Shown here: piece by piece, positions 1 to 13,868 of the stretch
How the letters are laid out: each line of letters begins with the position of its first letter
Position numbering within the stretch: the first letter of the stretch is position 1
Assembly: GCA_949752745.1 (NCBI GenBank)
Contig: OX457028.1
Coordinates: 9,670,778-9,734,777 of the forward strand
DNA from: Protula sp. h YS-2021
Taxonomy: Eukaryota > Annelida > Polychaeta > Sabellida > Serpulidae
DNA: 64,000 nucleotides
Direction: 5' to 3'
The notes under the pieces: model-generated
Databases searched by the model: none
Told to the model about the DNA's origin: nothing
Seen by the model: only the letters and a program-made list of their open reading frames with translations
Translations under genes and position numbers: made by a program

Positions 1-1057
1 TCCGAGTTCAAGCTTTATCCAGAATCCACTTTTTCAGTGTCTTGCTTGCCAAGTTTTTTCTAGCTGTATTTATGGTTCAGCTCCCCTCTCCCTACCCCCC
101 TCCCCCACCTTTCACACCCCGCTTAATTAGTTGGTAGTTCAGAATACCAAGGTCATAAATTCGATCCATGTGTGCACATTGCGGACATGGTTGAGCAGAA
201 TTATCTGAAAAAAAAAAAGAATCTGGTCAAAGTATTGGCAAAAACCGAATAAATTTTCGAAAGAAATACAAGAAAATGCTGCTCTTCGTACAAGCTTGCC
301 CCAACATCGGCCAAATTGATTTTTAAAAAATGCTACTCGTACAGCAGTTATGGTTCAATAATTGTATGAACAAAAAATGCAAAATATCGAAACTTTGCAG
401 AGTTTACCTGTTTGTGTTTGAAAGCAGAAAGAATCGTAGCGTTTTCTGCCTTTTCTTTCAGTACTTTTTTTTAAATCTGCAAACCTTTGACGGAATCGCG
501 AAAGAAAAAAAAACAACTGCCCAGAACTCGTGGGCTGACAAATATACACACTTGCAGTTATGTCGCTGACCAACTGCAGCTGACCCATTTATCTTACGGA
601 TTCTACATCGACATTTGCTATAGGCGATACACATTTAAGGCAAAGCAAGGAAGTTGTCCACAGGGTACATAAAGTGCTAAAAAGATTGCAGCCAATGATA
701 ACTATAGCTCGGAAATTAACTATGTTTTCACACACGAACAAAAAATTAAAATGATAAAAACTTTATAAGCGCATTGTTAAGATTTGAAGAGAAACACAAC
801 GTTCAAAGTGTCATTTGTGACGGTCCGATGTGCCTCAAAACCTGAGGACCGAAGTGTCCAAGGTGATTCGTCGTGATAGCAAACCGAAGTTTCCAACGGA
901 CGAACTGCTTCCGTGCAACCAGCAAATGTCGATCTCGTACAATATTTGGCTAATATTAGACGATACTTACACTTATTTGATAAATGCAAATCGGAGTGCA
1001 TTGCGTTTAAAAGTGATTGTTATGCCCCGACCGGACTTGTTCAGGAAGGTCATGCTT
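1..1057. other. intergenic, no gene seen
   Basis: AT-rich sequence with short random ORFs only. It includes a possible SINE remnant near 121-220, listed separately. I see no splice-bounded exon or recognisable protein. Confidence 0.6.
121..220 (+). repeat. degenerate tRNA-derived SINE remnant
   Basis: An A-box-like stretch (TTAGTTGGTAG, near 127) is followed about 30 bp later by a B-box-like AATTCGATCC. The sequence ends in an A-rich tail near 209-219. The spacing and tail fit the head and 3' end of an old tRNA-derived SINE. The match is degenerate, so this is tentative. Confidence 0.4.
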
Positions 1058-1248
1058 CGTACTTGACCGTCCGTCTGTGCTGCGTCGTACTTGACCGTCC
1101 GTCTGTGCTGCTTCGTACGTGACCGTCCGTCTGTGCTGCTTTGTACTTGACCGTCCGTATGTGCTGCTTCGTACTTGACCGTCCGTATGTGCTGCTTCGT
1201 ACTTGACCGTCCGTCTGTGCTGCTTCGTACTTGACCGTCCGTCTGTGC
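1058..1248. repeat. 28-bp minisatellite
   Basis: About 6.8 tandem copies of a 28-bp unit containing CGTACTTGACCGTCCG. Copies differ by a few substitutions (CTGTG or ATGTG, TACTTG or TACGTG). No coding role is evident; reading frames across it are by-products of the repeat. Confidence 0.9.
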
Positions 1249-1261
1249 GTCATGAACGAAT

Positions 1262-1680
1262 TTGATGAACCTTGTGTAGAGTATTCATGTGGATGACCTC
1301 TCGGATTAATTGTATGTTGGTGACCTTGACTCATCATTTAAGGTGACGACTGGACTCTGTACTATTACCTTCGACACTGCCTTAAAATTGGGTCTTGGAG
1401 AACGCGATTCCGCCAAAGCCTGTGGGCGAATTGTGATAAAACTTGGTGTGTGTGGCTAATGTGATTGACTTCTCGGGTTGATTAGGTTTTAGTGACCGTG
1501 AATCGTCACTTAAGGTCACAACCGGACTAAATATTTACCTTCGAACCTTCGTGAGACTGGGTCTTGTAAACATTAGAACGAATGTTGACGGATGTATGAA
1601 TAAGTGGTTCTATGGATGAGCTCTCGGAGTGATTAAAATGTGGTGACGTCATTCAGGGAGGCAATGCGGCTCCTGCTGAT
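1262..1680. repeat. diverged tandem repeat of about 172 bp
   Basis: Two full copies and a third partial copy share the ordered blocks ATGACCTCTCGG-like, TGACCTTGACTC-like, AAGGTGACGACTGGAC-like and TGGGTCTTG-like. The blocks lie about 170 bp apart and are heavily diverged. Confidence 0.6.
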
Positions 1681-1865
1681 CAGTGGTTAAATGGGGGGTA
1701 ATTACAATTCACTTTGTTGCCACTATTGTATTTCGGGCAATTCAGTTTATCGGATGGTTGGTTATAAATCGATTTTATTTGAATTCAGTTCAGCTATGAT
1801 TTTGGTCGTTTCCTGATGACCAATGGCCACATGAAGCGATGAGAATATCATGGGGTTCACTTCCA

Positions 1866-2026
1866 AATAAGAATCCTGTGCACATGACCTCTAGATTAGA
1901 ACCCCGTGAAAATGACTTCCAGATTAGAATAATGTGCATATGACTTCTAGATTAGAATCCTGTGTACATGACTTCTAGATTAGAATCCTGTGTACATGAC
2001 TTCTAGATTAGAATCCTGTGCACATC
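1866..2026. repeat. 28-bp minisatellite
   Basis: About 5.5 copies of a 28-bp unit containing GACTTCTAGATTAGAATCC. The left copies are more diverged than the right ones, as expected if the array grew at its right side. Confidence 0.85.
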
Positions 2027-5158
<3,132 letters not shown>

Positions 5159-7105
5159 TTAGCCACCAAGATGCAGCAGCATGACTTCGGAGCGCTGGTT
5201 GATCTTATTCACATGCAACGTGCATATCAAACCTTGCGGTGTGAAGGCCACACACCGCGTGGTCATTCGAAACAACTTCTCCTTCTTATCCACGGCACGT
5301 AAAGGCATGTTGTCGTTTCCTTTGGCTGGAACGTAGAGCAAATCGCCTGCTGCTACAATCATGTTGCCGAAGCGATCCATCTGGATACCTCGGCACTGCT
5401 GTGGCAATTCGCACGTTTTGATGAGGTCGCCTCGGTGATTGTAGAGCTTCACCACGGAGAAGTGATCGGCAGAAGTGTACGACAGCGCCAGATGGTCTCC
5501 GCCCACCCCGATGTTAAAGGCATCGGGGCGCATTCCTTTCAGATCCGGGGGCTCCATCGTTCGCAGTTGCAGACCCTGGTCGTCATAAAAGATGATCTTC
5601 TTTGTGTTGTTGTCAATAACTACAAAGTGACCATAATCATCGATGGCCAGAGCGCCGACGCTGGACCCAGTCACCATGAATTGCTTTATTTTGATGCCAT
5701 CGATGCGGAATACCTTGATGTATTTATGCGTCGACACGGCGATATCGCCATCGCGGGTGATAGCCACACCGGTCGGAAAGGCGACTTCGTCTTGAAGCAG
5801 ACGTTGTTGCCACCGGCCGCTTTTGTCGCACAGCAGCACCCCATAATTGGCTGCGTCAACAATGACGTATTTTCCATTTGGTAGAACGCCAACTCCAGAA
5901 GGATTCTGTACGTAATTAATAGTCTTAAATCTCTGTTTGATGCGTAAATTGGGTGCCTCTGTGTCGACAACGGATCGTTTTACAGGACTATAATCGGAGG
6001 CTCTGGATCGAGGGACGTGCCTGGAACTTCTTGAGAACGCCGGTTCGCTCTGTGTCACCGGGATGTTGGGATTAGGGTGGGAGTAATCAGACCGACCTGA
6101 GAGCGGTCCGTTCGGCTCGCTGTTACGCTCATCTAAATCAACTGACGAAATCGAGGCGCTTACTTTACTTTTGAATTTGGAGGAAGCGCCAATTCCGTTC
6201 TTTGAATGTTTACCCTTCTTGTGAAGCTGTGGTTTGATTTGCGGACCATTACTCTCCTCCATACGACCCAGACGGGCATCATTGGTGAGCACGAAATGCA
6301 TGTGATTGAAATTCTGATCCCCTGTGCCAATGCTATCTTTCAAATTGGCCACTTGCTTTTCTAACTGAATGACATTCTGGATAAAAGCTTCATCCTGGAG
6401 GTCGCTACGATTGCGCATGTCCGCCGTCATGCGTGCGTTCATCATGTCGCCATGCCGCTTCTGAATGAGCTCCTTTTGTTTCGATAGCTCCGTTACTTTT
6501 TCATCAAGATACCGATCGAGTTGGCGAATCAAATCCTCCTGCTGGGCACGGATTCGCTGTTGTAGATAAACCACCTGTGTGTTTATTTCGGATTTTACTT
6601 GTTCGCGATTCGATTCAATGTCAGCCTCCAATTCTGAAACTTTCTTAATATCTTGCTCAAAGACTCGCAGTCTTGTATCCAGATTTTCAATAGTTTCGTT
6701 GACTATTTTGTGACATTGTTCGACCTTGTCCGGAATTTCCAAAATGTCATGTTTCTTGTGTTCAATCATCGTGCAGTTAACACATACTAACTGCAAGCAC
6801 GTGTCACAAAAATACTGCACCTTTGCGAAGCGATGCACGGGACACGTGTCGCTACTGACGTCACGCTCTTTCTTGGCGACGATGAAGTGCTCGGCTGTGA
6901 CTCGGGTGTTTTCGTGCGTGTCTTTACAACCCGGACACAGTGGCATGACGCATGTCGTACAGTAGTGCTCCGCAATACGACGCTTGCCTCGTAAACGACA
7001 TATTTGACAGTAGTCACTTTCGTCTTTATAGCGATCCTTCGTAACCAACGACGGAAGGTGAATATCCTGACGAATGTCTTTCATACTCCCTTTCAAATAC
7101 GCCAT
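5159..7105 (-). CDS. TRIM-like protein: B-box, B-box, coiled coil, NHL-type propeller
   Basis: A single open exon of 648 aa if translation starts at the ATG at 7105 (MAYLKGSMKD), which has A at -3 and G at +4. The frame stays open 54 codons further upstream (to 7267), but that part is very AT-rich and looks non-coding. A possible 3' splice site (TTCTTCATGTAG) lies just upstream. Domains: zinc-binding B-box-type region about residues 33-73 (C-x2-C ... C-x2-C ... H), second B-box about 88-119 (CPVH ... C-x2-C ... H-x3-H), a long charged coiled coil about 125-300, a Ser/Pro-rich linker, and repeated beta-propeller blades of NHL type about 400-648. There is no RING upstream, so E3 ligase activity is doubtful. 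The architecture is nearest to TRIM2/TRIM3/TRIM56-like proteins. Related genes are greatly expanded in bivalves and often linked to immunity; the role of this one is inferred only. Confidence 0.88.
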   Translation of the reverse strand: MAYLKGSMKDIRQDIHLPSLVTKDRYKDESDYCQICRLRGKRRIAEHYCTTCVMPLCPGCKDTHENTRVTAEHFIVAKKERDVSSDTCPVHRFAKVQYFCDTCLQLVCVNCTMIEHKKHDILEIPDKVEQCHKIVNETIENLDTRLRVFEQDIKKVSELEADIESNREQVKSEINTQVVYLQQRIRAQQEDLIRQLDRYLDEKVTELSKQKELIQKRHGDMMNARMTADMRNRSDLQDEAFIQNVIQLEKQVANLKDSIGTGDQNFNHMHFVLTNDARLGRMEESNGPQIKPQLHKKGKHSKNGIGASSKFKSKVSASISSVDLDERNSEPNGPLSGRSDYSHPNPNIPVTQSEPAFSRSSRHVPRSRASDYSPVKRSVVDTEAPNLRIKQRFKTINYVQNPSGVGVLPNGKYVIVDAANYGVLLCDKSGRWQQRLLQDEVAFPTGVAITRDGDIAVSTHKYIKVFRIDGIKIKQFMVTGSSVGALAIDDYGHFVVIDNNTKKIIFYDDQGLQLRTMEPPDLKGMRPDAFNIGVGGDHLALSYTSADHFSVVKLYNHRGDLIKTCELPQQCRGIQMDRFGNMIVAAGDLLYVPAKGNDNMPLRAVDKKEKLFRMTTRCVAFTPQGLICTLHVNKINQRSEVMLLHLGG

Positions 7106-7267
7106 TTTTGTTTTTACAATATCATCCTTTCTACATGAAGAATATATATATAATATATATCCTATTTGGCTAGCAATAAATTCTAAATTGGTTCTATTTA
7201 TAGATAAATTATTGCCAAAAATGATTTCACTTATATATGAGACAAAATTATCAGGTATTGTAGACAA

Positions 7268-9793
7268 GTTTATTACAACGAAAATACCCTACGGATTTGT
7301 CGGTTTTTGCAAGTATAAGTGTAGTTATTTTTACGCAAGTGTGTCAACGCTAGTCAAGAATACAACCACCTATATATTGTTCCTTCCTGTTTTATAATAC
7401 CATATCTTATGGAGTGTTTGAGTGTTACATTTTATTACACGGTTTGTATCTCTGCCCTTCAAATATCTCAAGATAATAAAATACCGACAGTGTTATTTAA
7501 TAAATTCCTGTTCATTAATCACTCTTATCAACAGCTCTATTGGCAAATAAAGCAAGTGCCTGTTAACAGTCAAATCTAAAAGCCTTAAAACAGTTTACTA
7601 CGTGTCTATCATATCCAGTATCGGAAATGAAGATTTTCGGATCTCACCGGCCTAGCATTGTGACGTATCCGTTGTTATATTTTCCACACCACTGTTACCG
7701 GTAGGGCTGATTCACACTCGTGTGATTTCGCCGGCGAATTTTGTTACGACATTTGACTTGTCTTTCAATTTCTTATAAGCATCAATTAATGCTTGTCTCT
7801 CCATGTTTTATTTCTCACCGCAAATCTGGCTCTGGTTTAAATAACTTTAAAGCTCGTGGGAGTTGAATCGCCAAAACTTTCACAGCCAGTCTCGCCAATG
7901 TTTGAACTCACTGGGCCGTAACACAAGGCATTTTCTGAATAGCCGTTACTAAGTGAGAACAAAACAAAAAAGAATTAATAATATATTCAGTCTAACTAAC
8001 CGATAACTGCATATAAAATATTCATGAATTTTCAATAGTCTTTATATATATATATACAGGAGTGTTTACCCGTTTCAAGTCCATTCAGACTGGCGCAGTG
8101 TGTTAAATAGTTTATGTTATGCCCCTTATCAATAAAAATACAATTTTTTAGTTTAGCTGAGTTCTGTCAGGATCGAAACCAGGATCTCTCATCGAGAACA
8201 GGATGTGCTTGTTTTCACGAATCTGCGCTCTTCTTTCTCTTGTTTTAACTTATATATACTGTCACGTTTGTGTTTACTTTAATATCCCGCTGTGAGGTGA
8301 AAGCTCTGCAGCATTGGAGAGAAATGGGTGAAGGGGAGGGCGGGGTGGTGGTCGGGTGGGGGGGGGGGTCGGGGGGTGGGGTAGGGGACCACTACTCTAC
8401 CCACTTGTGAGTCCACGTCTGACGTGATTCATGATTGATAAGGGCTTGCAGTAATCGTGTTGTCCACAGCAACAGCCGAGTGTAACCCTAGCCTTCCCAT
8501 CTTTTGCGACTGTATTGGAAGGTTGATTGTGTGTGTGTGTGGTGGGGAGGGGGGGGGGGTAAACGGCACTGCTAAAAGCAAGATCGTGTTATGATTGTAA
8601 AACTGTTGCCCCGCCGTCACCCACCAAAGCAAATCTGGAGCAGAAACGCCCCTGTTATAATGGGATCTTCACCAGATCCAGAATATGCCACAGACATATG
8701 AAACATTACTCGTAATTCACAATAGAACGGCCTGTCATTGCAGTATCTGTTATGACTTCCATGCGGCGACAATAAAACCAAATTCCTCTCCACTCACTAC
8801 AGAAAACCAATCGTCCTGAAATCCTGGATATTATTTATAAGATCCAGATAAAAGATCTCAGGATTGTCATGGTTCATATGTACTTTCCTGACCGGTACAA
8901 TAATATTTTATAGGCTTATAGAATGTTGACTTGAAACGCTAATTGAGAACATTTGTTGAGACTTATTTCTTTTGACTCCAGTTATAATGAGCAGAATTAC
9001 AGAAACATTAAGCATATCTTTGCCATTGTCAGATGTGGTCATGTTTTGTTGTCATTTGGAAGCGATTTATATGTACATTAGCATACATACGGCAGTCTGA
9101 TCATAAGACCACGATTTTATTAAGGATGTTACATTCGGCTTTTTTCTTCCACTGTCCCAGGCCATTCGTCAACTAAATCGAATTGGGGAACAGCGTACCG
9201 GAACACCCCCGACCACATGCAATAACAGAGTCACGGCCACAGTAGACTTTAAGTCGCTGTCATGACCTTCAGCTCGGTGACACCTTGTACAAATAGCCAA
9301 GGTCATTCGACGGTTGACCCTACAACTAGGTCGAAGTTCAGATAACGGAGTTTCTCCGTATGTAATTTCGCATAGCGGTGGGAATCCAAAAAATGAGGTC
9401 ATAATCTTTCTAACGGTTTCCGAGATGAGAGAGTTCACGTGACCTAATTACAGTTTAGGCCCCTTGAACAGTGTTGATCCAAAGGTCAAGGCCAGCCATA
9501 TTCTAGAGGTTTGAAGTTCTCTTTTACCTTCACACAGTCGCCTAGGAGGAGTAGTCTGGAAAACGCCTGGATGGAAAATTATAAAAAAGGTGAAAAATAT
9601 GAGGTGAAAACAACCATGGGAAATCTGCGATGGTAGGTGGGGGATTAGGAGCCATCCGTGAAGTACCTACTTACGCAAAAAGTACCCACGCACGCAAAAA
9701 AAATATTTTTTTGACTGCGTTGTCGAAGTCTATTTAACGTCGCTGTCTTAGGATATAATGGATGTCGATATACATTTTTCTGCAGGCGTCGTA
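7268..9793. other. intergenic, no gene seen
   Basis: AT-rich upstream flank of the TRIM-like gene, then G-rich tracts near 8335-8390 and 8545-8560. Between about 9170 and 9500 there are AGGTCA-type words and a CTTTCTAACGGTTTCCGAGA stretch. These resemble the 36.2-37.2 kb satellite and may be an old relative of it. Confidence 0.5.
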
Positions 9794-9980
9794 TTGAAGT
9801 TGTACAGAAGTCGGATCGAAATTGTACCGAAGTCGGATAGAAGTTGTGCAGAAGTCGGATGGAAGTTGTGCAGAAGTCGGATGGAAGTTGTGCAGAAGTC
9901 GGATGGAAGTTGTGCAGAAGTCGTATGGAAGTTGTACAGAAGAGGGATGGAAGTTGTACAGAAGTCGGATGGAAGTTGTA
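9794..9980. repeat. 22-bp minisatellite, left part, split by the 5.4-kb element
   Basis: About 8.5 copies of a 22-bp unit containing GAAGTCGGATGGAAGTTGT. The array stops exactly at 9980 and resumes in the same orientation and register at 15406. That marks it as the target into which the 9981-15405 element inserted. Confidence 0.92.
9975..9980. repeat. left target-site duplication (GTTGTA)
   Basis: Six bases adjoining the left terminus. The right copy at 15406-15411 reads GCTGTA, one mismatch. Removing the element and one copy restores a normal 22-bp array unit. Confidence 0.8.
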
Positions 9981-10440
9981 AGTAGTTGAGGATCAAGAGT
10001 TCTACGCCAGTCAATCATCGTGACGTCATCATGACGTCATTACTGAAGCCCCTCTATCCCCAGGGACATAGTCGTCAGACCCCCCCCCCCCCCACGGATA
10101 TAGTTGTCAGAACCCTCTAGGACATAGTGGTCAGACCCCCTGCGTTAAAATTTTGTGATTTTGCATGTTTTTACGTTGCAGACGATTCTGAACAACTTTA
10201 GTTCTTTATCCCCCCGTGGGAAAAAATTTGTGATTATGGCATATTTATCCGTTTCAGACAATTCTGAATTTTTTGCTTTTGGTCCCCCCCTGTGGGGAAA
10301 AACTTTGTGATGTTTGCAAATTTATCCGTTTCAGACGATTCTGAATATTTTTGGTTTTTTTACCTCCCGATCCCCTCCTGTGGGAAAATTTTGTGATTTT
10401 TGCACATTTATCCGTTTCGGATCGGACAATTCTGAACATT
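9981..10440 (+). repeat. left terminal inverted repeat with iterons
   Basis: It contains the AG terminus, a CRE-like GACGTCA stretch near 10021-10040, three GACATAG/GATATAG-GTCAGA units (10064-10140), and four iterons of roughly 65-80 bp. Each iteron ends in a form of TTCAGACGATTCTGAA, a 6-bp inverted repeat around CGAT. The right copy is shorter because it has fewer iterons. Confidence 0.82.
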
Positions 10441-10453
10441 TTTTTTGCAAATG

Positions 10454-11418
10454 TGCTGGACCAGCTTGGATTAATATGTACATATTGCGGTGTGCTCAAG
10501 GATATGTAGAAGATGATGGCTGTCACTGCCACAGTTTTGAGTGAAAATTATGTGAACCTGAAAATTTTTGTGGCAGATGTGAAGCTTTAAAGGTTGTGAG
10601 ATGTATATAGAGGAGTGGTCAATTTATTGAGAAGAATGACACCATAAAAGAACTTTTAGGTAAGGTGCAAAACCATATATATTCTATAGAGACTAAGCAG
10701 TAAAGACGTGTTTGTTGTGAATAGGGATGGTATTTTTCAAACGGATATATGTAAACTGTATGATTGATGAATTAACTCGCTTTGGATTCGAGAAAGAACA
10801 GCTTTGGGATTTAGATACCTGTTGGGACTTGACACACTACAACCTTAACATAATTGAATTACACAACAGGTTTATTGAACAGTGTTAAGAAACTGAAATA
10901 GAAGACGCAGAATATTTTGATTTTGATTTTGCACTTTCCCTCATTCGTACTGATATGAGAGTATTCTTTCGCTTGTTAATTATTTGAGAGATTGTTTTGC
11001 AGAAGAAGACCAGTGAACAATGCCAACATCCCTTCTTCACAGATGTACAGAGACATTGGATGGTGTCTCCCAAGTGAGCTATACTGACTTTCTGTTTTCA
11101 AAGCTTCCTTATTTTGAATCTGATTGGATTTTACAAGTGAAGAATATGCATTAACACCGGGAAGCTGTTTGAACGGCAATTTCAAGAAATCGTTTCATTG
11201 AATCTTTTCTGAGTGAATGTGAAGAATTGAATTTACTAGGAAACACCTGTGACAGTGATTTAGCATTTATCAACACCAATACAATTTGGGCAGCTGACCT
11301 CATGCTAGTTGTGGCTGCTAGAATTATTTTAGATTATGATGATAATGTTTCATTTTCAACGGATACAGGAGAACTTGTCCTATTCAATAGACGAGTTGAA
11401 GTAAATATAGACATTTGA
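10454..11418 (+). pseudogene. decayed coding region of the 5.4-kb element, Cys-rich then acidic
   Basis: The plus strand reads as protein-like sequence broken by several stops and frame changes. It starts with a cysteine-rich part (about 10454-10690, with C-x-C and C-x2-C pairs) and continues with an acidic/aromatic part (about 10765-10985). The last open piece, about 11180-11418, ends in LFNRRVEVNIDI. The family is not recognised. The pieces keep amino-acid-like composition across frame changes, which suggests one or more ancestral genes driven from the left terminal repeat. Possible polyadenylation signals follow near 11490-11530. Confidence 0.5.
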
Positions 11419-11571
11419 AAAATGTTTGAAGAACAGTAAAGTTTGTTTGTATGGTAGTGTATAATGCAATCTTGTAAGTGGTTAAAAATTAATAAATAAT
11501 GGTTAAGTGATTCATATTTACATGTCAATAAAAGTTTTACTGTATGAATGAGTGTTTTCATTTTAAGCCAA

Positions 11572-11739
11572 TATGGCAGAATGGAAAGACGCTTGTCTGC
11601 TTTTTTCTGGTAATAGAAATTTACCGACGGTCTGGTTGTTTGGAAGCTCTTGTCACAGGGGCATTACACAACTTATAGAACATAAAAGGCGCCCGCCGTC
11701 AGACATAGCAAATATTCTATATCAAAAATATTGAAGAGT
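11572..11739 (+). CDS. small 55-aa ORF of unknown function in the 5.4-kb element
   Basis: An intact ATG-to-TGA frame beginning MAEWKDACLLF and ending ILYQKY. It lies between the decayed first region and the PC4-like gene. It has no signal peptide, membrane segment or known motif that I recognise. Its intact frame among broken neighbours may be chance at this length. Confidence 0.35.
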
Positions 11740-11772
11740 GAACATGTCTGTAGTGAACAACAACTACCATCT

Positions 11773-12353
11773 ATGGTAATGCCTACAGAAAAGTTTGAGA
11801 CAATGCTTGCGGAAAATTCTGAAGCAAAGCCTCAGACAATACCTACAGCAAAGTCTAAGGCAATGCCCATGGTAAAGTCTGAGTACAACTTCGAACGCGA
11901 CCACAGTTTAGAAAGAAAAAAAGAGATGAGTTACCAGCTACCATGCCGCCGTGTAAAAAGCGAAAAATAAAGGTAGAGCCTAAAGTCAAGCCAGAACCTG
12001 AGCGTAAAGCTGCCACTACAAAGTCCATGAAGAAGATGAGTGTAGACGATTTACCGGTTATGATACCCATTAATGGAGAAAAATATATCAAATTGGTGAA
12101 ATATCAACAGAAAGTGATGGTTAACATTCGTGAACATATTACGGATCATGCATCTGGGAGGTTATATCCTTCCAAGAAGGGAATTTTGTTGTCATTGAAA
12201 GAGTGGCAAATGCTAAACAAGCAAATGACGTCAGTGGATCTCACGCTTCAGAACATTGATGTATACATGCAGTCACAGTCAGAAGATTGCTCAGTTGAAC
12301 TGATTTATCATCATGAATTCAAACATGAAACTGTCTCTAGATCACTTGGGTGA
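11773..12353 (+). pseudogene. PC4/Sub1-type transcription coactivator domain protein
   Basis: A Lys/Pro/Glu-rich N-terminal part opens at ATGGTAATG (11773), and its frame runs to 11970. The continuation is in another frame from about 11930 to 12353. The switch coincides with an A-rich run near 11909-11925, so a one-base indel is likely. The second part has a basic segment (CKKRKIKVEP) and then a PC4 fold, with the typical order GEKYIKLVKYQQKVMVNIRE ... GRLYPSKKGILLSLKEW. Human PC4/Sub1 binds single-stranded and melted DNA and stimulates RNA polymerase II; that is family knowledge. In a mobile element it may act in element transcription or replication, which is inference. Confidence 0.72.
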
Positions 12354-12739
12354 ATTGACCATCTGTTATCGTGGAACTTACATTATCTTATCTTCTGAAG
12401 ATCAAGCTGTGGTGAAGGATTATTTTGAATCTTTACCAATACCGGGATTTCATCTACAGTCTCAGAAAATCTTTGTGTGAAAGTCTTCGAGCGAGACGGT
12501 GAACACTGCATACAGTTTCAACAATATGACGAGCTTACCGGATGTTCTGGTTCAGTGCAGAAGACTGGAGCAAAGTTTGTGAGGCTTGACAAGAACTTAG
12601 CTTTGAACCAAATGGACATGTGCATTTGATTTTTGGTTCAAAGAAAATTGACTTTATGCCTAATATGTGGACTATGATAAAGACCATGAAGCTAACATTA
12701 TCAAACCTTGTTGATGTGAAAGTGATTGGATTGAATTAA
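12313..12739 (+). pseudogene. broken reading frames downstream of the PC4-like gene
   Basis: Three protein-like segments follow each other: 12313-12480 (MNSNMKLSLDHLGELTICYR onward, 55 aa), 12481-about 12630 (begins VKVFERDGEH), and about 12610-12739 (ends VDVKVIGLN then TAA). They lie in different frames or are split by single stops. They probably formed one C-terminal extension or a separate gene. The middle part loosely resembles a second PC4-like strand pattern but is not assignable. It ends about 420 bp before the stop of the convergent minus-strand gene. Confidence 0.45.
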
Positions 12740-13163
12740 TGTGAAGTCAGTTTTCATAACATTTATGATAATTAGATCAATTTAAGTTCTTGTGAGTGGG
12801 CTCATATGCTACATTTATTAACATAATATGTACTTGAAATATTTCTATTTTTATCATAATTGTACATGAGTGTAAATATTTGTAATATTCAATGAGAAAA
12901 AAAATATGATGCTTTTCAACTTTTTATTTTTCTCATACAATAGTTGACTAAAATACATAATAATACAATACTTAATTATAATACATTATATATGATATGT
13001 GATATATGTTTACGGGTGAATTAACACCGCGCCAGAGACCTAGCCTCTTGAGACTTCATATGTTTAACATCAAAAGCAAGACACATATTTAATAGTTTTA
13101 TTGATGCACTTTGAAGACAGCGCTTAACTTTATAACAATATTATAAAATTGAGTCAAATAAGT
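12740..13163. other. convergent intergenic spacer in the 5.4-kb element
   Basis: Very AT-rich, non-coding, between the plus-strand genes ending at 12739 and the minus-strand gene ending at 13164. This tail-to-tail layout divides the element into two oppositely transcribed halves. Confidence 0.6.
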
Positions 13164-13868
13164 CTATTTTTCTTCACCTGTTTCACTCTTTTGCGCCTCA
13201 CTGTCCATATCACATTTTTCGTCACTGCTGTCATCATCCTCCTTCTTATCTAGTAGCTCTTTAAAGAATGCATTGTTTTTCCTTATAGCCGCCTTCATTG
13301 CATTTGAATACTCATAATGTTTTTCATCAGCAAAGTAATTAAAGTCCTCTAAAATCGTTTGCTAATGTTTGCTTTGTTCTAGACGTTGGGTATATTTGAA
13401 CAGTCTCATAAACAGTTCTTTTAGTCCACGCTTATAAATGGGTCGAAGGTCATCACTTGCTCTTTAACGCGCAACTTCAAGTTCATATTCTAAAACCTTT
13501 TCTTGAAATTTGTCATCATAGTCATCGTAGACTTCTTGAACCATATCATGCCAAACAGAGTCTATTTCTGACTCACTGTCAGAACTGCTATCATCGGCAT
13601 CCTCACCACAGTGCTCCATATGCGTGGGTAAAGCTTCTTCGCTGTTGTACAATCCACCACATTCTGTACAAGCATGTGCATTAATTTCATCCATATTGAC
13701 TCTTTGACGTTTAATAGAAAACTTATCTAAGGTTTCCGTTAAAGGTAAAGACATTGTGACCAGTCGTAAAATTTCGAACAGATGTTGCATTTATACATCT
13801 TTTCTATTCCACATCCACTTTTCAAGTGACAAAAAGTCTGTGAATGTAAATATATGAAGACAACAACA
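13164..13868 (-). pseudogene. zinc-finger protein gene, acidic middle, frameshifted
   Basis: Read on the minus strand. A first finger-like segment (YKCNICSKFYDW, about 13800-13760) is in one frame. The main open part at 13790-13464 has CTECGGLYNSEEALPTHMEH followed by C, a C-x2-C ... H-x3-C finger, and then a Ser/Asp/Glu-rich acidic stretch. A frame change near 13464 leads into a further conserved-looking segment (DLRPIYKRGLKELF) with one internal stop. It ends in an acidic tail (SETGEEK, stop at 13164). It is probably a nucleic-acid-binding protein of the element. No specific family is recognised, and the gene as present cannot make a full product. Confidence 0.55.

Noticed and set aside
5435..5884. 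149-aa plus-strand ORF
   Set aside because: Antisense shadow of the NHL region of the TRIM-like gene.
8150..8215. Further tRNA-derived SINE on the minus strand
   Set aside because: Only a B-box-like GGTTTCGATCC is seen; there is no convincing A box, body or tail.
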